Assembly: GCA_963801505.1 (NCBI GenBank)
Contig: CAWDEY010000010.1
Coordinates: 62,001 to 126,000, forward strand
Length of the DNA: 64,000 nucleotides
Direction: 5' to 3'
DNA from: JAOUFP01 sp963801505
GTDB taxonomy: Bacteria; Nitrospirota; Thermodesulfovibrionia; Thermodesulfovibrionales; UBA6898
Shown: positions 62,600-64,000 of the stretch, piece after piece
How positions within the stretch are numbered: position 1 is the stretch's first letter
How the letters are laid out: the number at the start of each line of letters is the position of its first letter
The notes under the pieces: generated by a model
The model's input: the letters and a program-made list of their open reading frames with translations, nothing else
What the model was told of the DNA's origin: nothing
Database searches by the model: none
Program-made: the position numbers and the translations under genes

Positions 62600-64000
62600 A
62601 TGACAGATACAAACGACAGACAGCACCGTGCGCACCTGCAGCGAATCGCGCGCCGCGCCATGATAGAACGGGGGCTGCTCCCGGATTTCTCCCGCGATGC
62701 ACTTGCTGAACTGGACGGCATCCACGGGCCGGCGACCAGGGCTGAGAAGCCGGCAAAGGACCTGAGGCACCTTGTCTGGTGCTCGATAGACAACGATGAT
62801 TCCCGCGATCTCGACCAGCTTACGGTTGCGGAGGCTGTGCCTGATGGCTCTGTGAAGATATTTGTAGCTGTCGCTGATGTGGATGCCCTTGTGAAAAAAG
62901 ACTCTGCAATCGACGGGCACGCTCGTCAGAACACGACCTCGGTCTATACAGAGGCAATGATCTTTCCAATGCTGCCGGAGAAGCTTTCGACAGACCTGAC
63001 CTCTCTCAATTATAAATCCGAACGCTGCGCCATTGTTGTCGAGATGGTCATCTCCAAAGAAGGATCGCTTCTGAGCTCTGATGTCTATGGAGCTCTGGTC
63101 TACAACCATGCGAAGCTCGCCTATAACAGCGTTGCTGCCTGGCTGGAGGGATCGGGCCGATGCCTGCAGGGATCAGCGAAGTTGAAGGTCTGGCAGAAAA
63201 CCTTCAACTCCAGGACAGAGCGGCACAGAAGATGAAGGCGTTCCGTCACGAGCATGGCGCGCTTAGTCTTGAAACAATAGAGCCACGCATGGTCTTTGAA
63301 GCGGACGAACTGAGAGACATTGAGGCAGAAAAAAAGAACAGGGCAAAAGACATTATTGAGGACTTTATGATTGGGGCAAACGGCGTTACCGCGCGTTATC
63401 TCGCCTCCAGAAATCTGCCTTCACTGCGGCGTGTGGTCAGGACCCCCAAAGCGGTGGGCCAGGATCGTTGAACTCGCTGCTGAAATGCACTACAGCCTGC
63501 CTGCCAAGCCTGATTCAAAGGCTCTGGAGCATTTTCTGGTGCGGGCCAAGGAGGCTGACCCGCTCCGCTTTCCCGACCTTTCACTCTCTGTCATCAAGCT
63601 GATGGGGCGCGGTGAATACACTGTCTCTCTCCCAGGGGACAGTTCGAGCGGCCATTTCGGCCTTGCAGTAATGGACTATTCCCACTCCACAGCCCCGAAC
63701 CGAAGATACCCGGATGTTATCACTCAACGTCTGCTGAAGGCCGCGCTGAACAGTCATTCTCTGCCCTATAAGAATGAAGAACTGGAGGAACTGGCAAAGC
63801 AGTGCACAGAAAAAGAGGACTCGGCGAATAAAGTCGAACGCCAGGTCAGGAAGTCCGCTGCGGCGATGCTGATGGAGGCAAAAATCGGGCAGCGGTTCGA
63901 GGCTATTGTCACAGGCGCAGCTTCAAAAGGCACATGGGTACGTCTCCTGCATCCGCCTGTTGAGGGAAGGCTGATAAGCGGTTTTGAAGACATGGATGTC
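62600..64000 (+). pseudogene. RNase II/RNase R-family exoribonuclease, frameshifted, 3' end beyond window
   Basis: ATG 62600 follows AAAAGGAGCATTT. The RNB domain begins near DLRHLVWCSIDNDDSRDLDQ, with the metal-binding aspartates. After 63150 the next frame gives DRAAQKMKAFRHEHGALSLE, and after 63450 the third gives RWARIVELAAEMHYSLPAKP. The conserved HFGLAVMDYSHSTAPNRRYP follows, then an S1-like start (GQRFEAIVTGAASKGTWVRL). The N-terminal cold-shock domains of RNase R are missing, so it is the short RNase-II-like type. It degrades RNA from the 3' end. Two one-base shifts break it as written. Confidence 0.85.

Noticed and set aside
1..64000. tRNA, rRNA, integrase, prophage or toxin-antitoxin genes
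   Set aside because: None was recognised on either strand by eye; a tRNAscan or HMM search would be needed to exclude them fully.

Overview
The window looks like a Gram-negative, anaerobic or metal/nitrogen-cycling type bacterium, most like Nitrospirota or a former deltaproteobacterial lineage. The evidence is an outer-membrane lipid (Mla) system, multiheme c-type cytochrome sequence, haem-c sensor domains, two sigma-54 activators, and large chemosensory and c-di-GMP inventories at roughly 45-50% GC. I cannot fix the taxonomy from sequence alone. No tRNA, rRNA, CRISPR array or intact insertion sequence was seen.

Layout. 1-2106 (minus): a frameshifted multiheme cytochrome, cut by the window edge. 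2314-6840: a sigma-54 response regulator and a haem-c sensor kinase with a receiver, bracketed by an inverted ~160-bp repeat. 7136-9731: a PAS protein, a SurA-like isomerase and an uncharacterised protein, all frameshifted. 9784-25659 (minus): a 13-gene chemosensory operon plus small ORFs, containing CheA, two CheW, CheR, CheB, two CheY, two chemoreceptors, a HEAT-repeat protein, a GAF protein, a DUF4388 protein and an ExeA-type ATPase. 26077-36960: a mixed region with a DUF2207 protein, dispersed repeats, a secreted propeller-like protein, a kinase, gene remnants, hisH, a methyltransferase, truC, a lipoprotein, a radical SAM protein and a repeat protein. 37171-42172: glnA, glnB and a glutamine-amidotransferase-like gene (nitrogen), then a NifA-like activator. 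42602-46674: mlaEFDC with a convergent, TPR-fused mlaA. 46854-49021: mscL and an HtrA protease. 49316-53375: tandem palindromes and a sigma-54 promoter in front of a membrane protein, two PilZ proteins and a GGDEF-EAL protein. 53475-64000: larC, a stand-alone IMP cyclohydrolase domain, a candidate small selenoprotein, a cupin, PilZ proteins, trxC, a lytic transglycosylase, DUF2950 and DUF3300 proteins, and the 5' part of an RNase II/R gene.

How it fits together. The strongest theme is sensing of redox state and surface or envelope state. Haem-c sensor domains feed a kinase and a chemoreceptor, and a second output layer runs through c-di-GMP (GGDEF-EAL and four PilZ proteins). The most unusual items are (i) a chemoreceptor with a PhnD-type solute-binding domain fused behind its cytoplasmic signalling domain, (ii) an ExeA/GspA-type AAA+ ATPase translationally coupled between cheA and cheW, and (iii) a 60-residue dual-CxxC protein whose in-frame UGA is followed by a bacterial SECIS-like hairpin.

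Caution: about ten genes carry single-base frameshifts in which both frames still encode family-like sequence. This pattern suggests indel errors in the assembly at least as much as real gene decay.
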